A stretch of DNA of 5,843 nt. It comes from Actinomycetota bacterium (GTDB lineage Bacteria; Actinomycetota; Actinomycetes; Mycobacteriales; Micromonosporaceae). Shown here in pieces: positions 5,371-5,843 of this stretch. The stretch spans positions 1-5,843 of the forward strand of contig VAXX01000066.1 in assembly GCA_005885115.1 (NCBI GenBank), given 5' to 3'. The notes under the pieces are model-generated. The model had not been told where the DNA came from and did not search any database. It saw only the letters and a program-made list of their open reading frames with translations. Positions within the stretch are counted from its first letter, which is position 1. Each line of letters opens with the position of its first letter. Both the position numbers and the translations under genes were made by a program.

Positions 5371-5623
5371 CGAGCACCAGGGCGTACCCGAAGCCGAGGT
5401 CCTCGACCGGGGCGTACGCGAGCCGCAGGCCCAGGATGGCGTGCGGGTCGTACCGGACGACCTGCCGCCCGGTGAGCACCCCGTTGGCGACGAGCTGGCT
5501 GGCGAGCACGATGGCGTACGTGGTCCAGAAGACCCGCCCGGCGACCAGCCTCGTGCGGAGTACCAGCAGGTCCAGCGCGAGCGCCCCGAGGACGGCCAGC
5601 CCCGCCGCCACGGTGTAGCTCAC
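5300..5623 (-). CDS. crtYd: Lycopene cyclase subunit, CrtYd/CrtYf type
   Basis: The second half of a heterodimeric membrane lycopene cyclase, which closes end rings on lycopene or a C50 derivative. The 107-residue protein has three hydrophobic helices (about residues 4-22, 32-50 and 76-93) and the conserved block YDPHAILGLRLAYAPVEDLGFG (58-79), in which PVEDLGF is the second copy of the Pro-x-Glu-Glu/Asp motif of this family. Translation starts at the GTG at 5623, whose last two bases belong to the stop codon of the upstream subunit (a GTGA overlap), so the two are coupled and made in equal amounts. The hydrophilic tail GRRGVDGPTTPPAR lies inside a 71-nt tail-to-tail overlap with the mannosyltransferase gene. 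Whether the product carries beta rings (CrtYcd) or C50 epsilon/gamma-type rings (CrtYef) cannot be told from these residues, so the symbol is provisional. Confidence 0.88.
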   Translation of the reverse strand: MSYTVAAGLAVLGALALDLLVLRTRLVAGRVFWTTYAIVLASQLVANGVLTGRQVVRYDPHAILGLRLAYAPVEDLGFGYALVLVTLSVWVWLGRRGVDGPTTPPAR

Positions 5624-5843
5624 CGCCTGAGTACCTTCCGGACCGCCTCGTACCCGAGCACCGCGCACACCGGTACCACGACGAAGAACAGCAGCTCCTC
5701 CAGCGGCAGCCGGCCGGGCAGGACGACGCCCACGGTCTGCCCCGGGTCGTAGCTCCACTGGTGCGCGGCGATCCCGGCCAGGTCCCAGGCCCCGAAGACC
5801 AGCACCACCGGTACCAGCGTCAGCAGCAGCCGGCGCCACCGGC
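5620..5843 (-). CDS. crtYc: Lycopene cyclase subunit, CrtYc/CrtYe type (partial, N-terminus off the window)
   Basis: The C-terminal 73 residues of the first subunit of the heterodimeric lycopene cyclase. The reading frame is open to the right edge, so the GTG codons at 5808 and 5811 are internal and not the start. The visible part opens with RWRRLLLTLVPVVLVFG, a membrane helix, followed by WDLAG, HQWSYDP and LPGRLPLEELLFF. PLEELLFF is the first copy of the motif repeated as PVEDLGF in the partner protein. It ends in a helix (VVVPVCAVLGYEAV) and a basic tail. It overlaps the partner start by 4 nt. The missing start suggests that the operon continues to the right, where other carotenoid genes may lie; this cannot be seen here. 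Family assignment is firm; the ring type is open, so the symbol is provisional. Confidence 0.88.
   Translation of the reverse strand, partial: RWRRLLLTLVPVVLVFGAWDLAGIAAHQWSYDPGQTVGVVLPGRLPLEELLFFVVVPVCAVLGYEAVRKVLRR

Noticed and set aside
5441..5752. Plus-strand open frame opposite the lycopene cyclase genes
   Set aside because: It is an antisense shadow. The minus strand has the two lycopene cyclase motifs and a GTGA gene overlap.
1..5843. Mobile element, CRISPR array, tRNA or riboswitch
   Set aside because: I saw no integrase or transposase motifs, no terminal inverted repeats, no spaced repeats and no tRNA-like cloverleaf. The insertions into the conserved gene order have no visible transfer machinery here.

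Overview
This is a high-GC actinobacterial chromosome segment, most likely from a Micromonosporaceae organism (Micromonospora or a relative). The grounds are strongly GC-ending codons, GTG starts, apparently leaderless genes, and the gene set itself. It holds eight protein-coding genes. Two are cut by the window edges. I see no rRNA, tRNA, insertion sequence, integrase or CRISPR array.

Left arm, minus strand: a membrane CDP-alcohol phosphatidyltransferase (1-292, C-terminus off the window) lies 1 nt downstream of metF, a 5,10-methylenetetrahydrofolate reductase (294-1211). Upstream of metF on the same strand is a small protein of the DUF6907 type (1275-1583). It is divergent from an XRE-type helix-turn-helix regulator (1774-2115) across a 190-nt intergenic region.

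Centre and right: on the plus strand, idsA, an all-trans polyprenyl diphosphate synthase (2187-3248, probably making GGPP), is followed by a polyprenyl-phosphomannose-dependent alpha-1,6-mannosyltransferase of the MptA/MptB group (3844-5370). Between them, on the opposite strand, lies a barstar-family gene (3208-3813). At the right edge two minus-strand genes encode the halves of a heterodimeric lycopene cyclase, CrtYd-like (5300-5623) and CrtYc-like (5620-5843, N-terminus off the window).

The theme is isoprenoid supply and use. IdsA makes the prenyl diphosphate, the lycopene cyclase acts on carotenoids built from it, and the mannosyltransferase uses a polyprenyl-phosphate sugar donor to extend lipoglycan. 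The order metF(-) / idsA(+) / mptA-like(+) matches the mycobacterial Rv2172c-Rv2173-Rv2174 segment. Here it is interrupted by two insertions: the DUF6907/HTH pair and the barstar gene. Three core genes (metF, idsA, mannosyltransferase) each carry a TANNNT box 6-7 nt before the start codon, the signature of leaderless transcription. The DUF6907 and HTH genes instead have Shine-Dalgarno sequences. The most unusual gene is the orphan barstar homologue, which lacks a key barnase-contact aspartate and carries a proline-rich tail with a duplicated hexapeptide.
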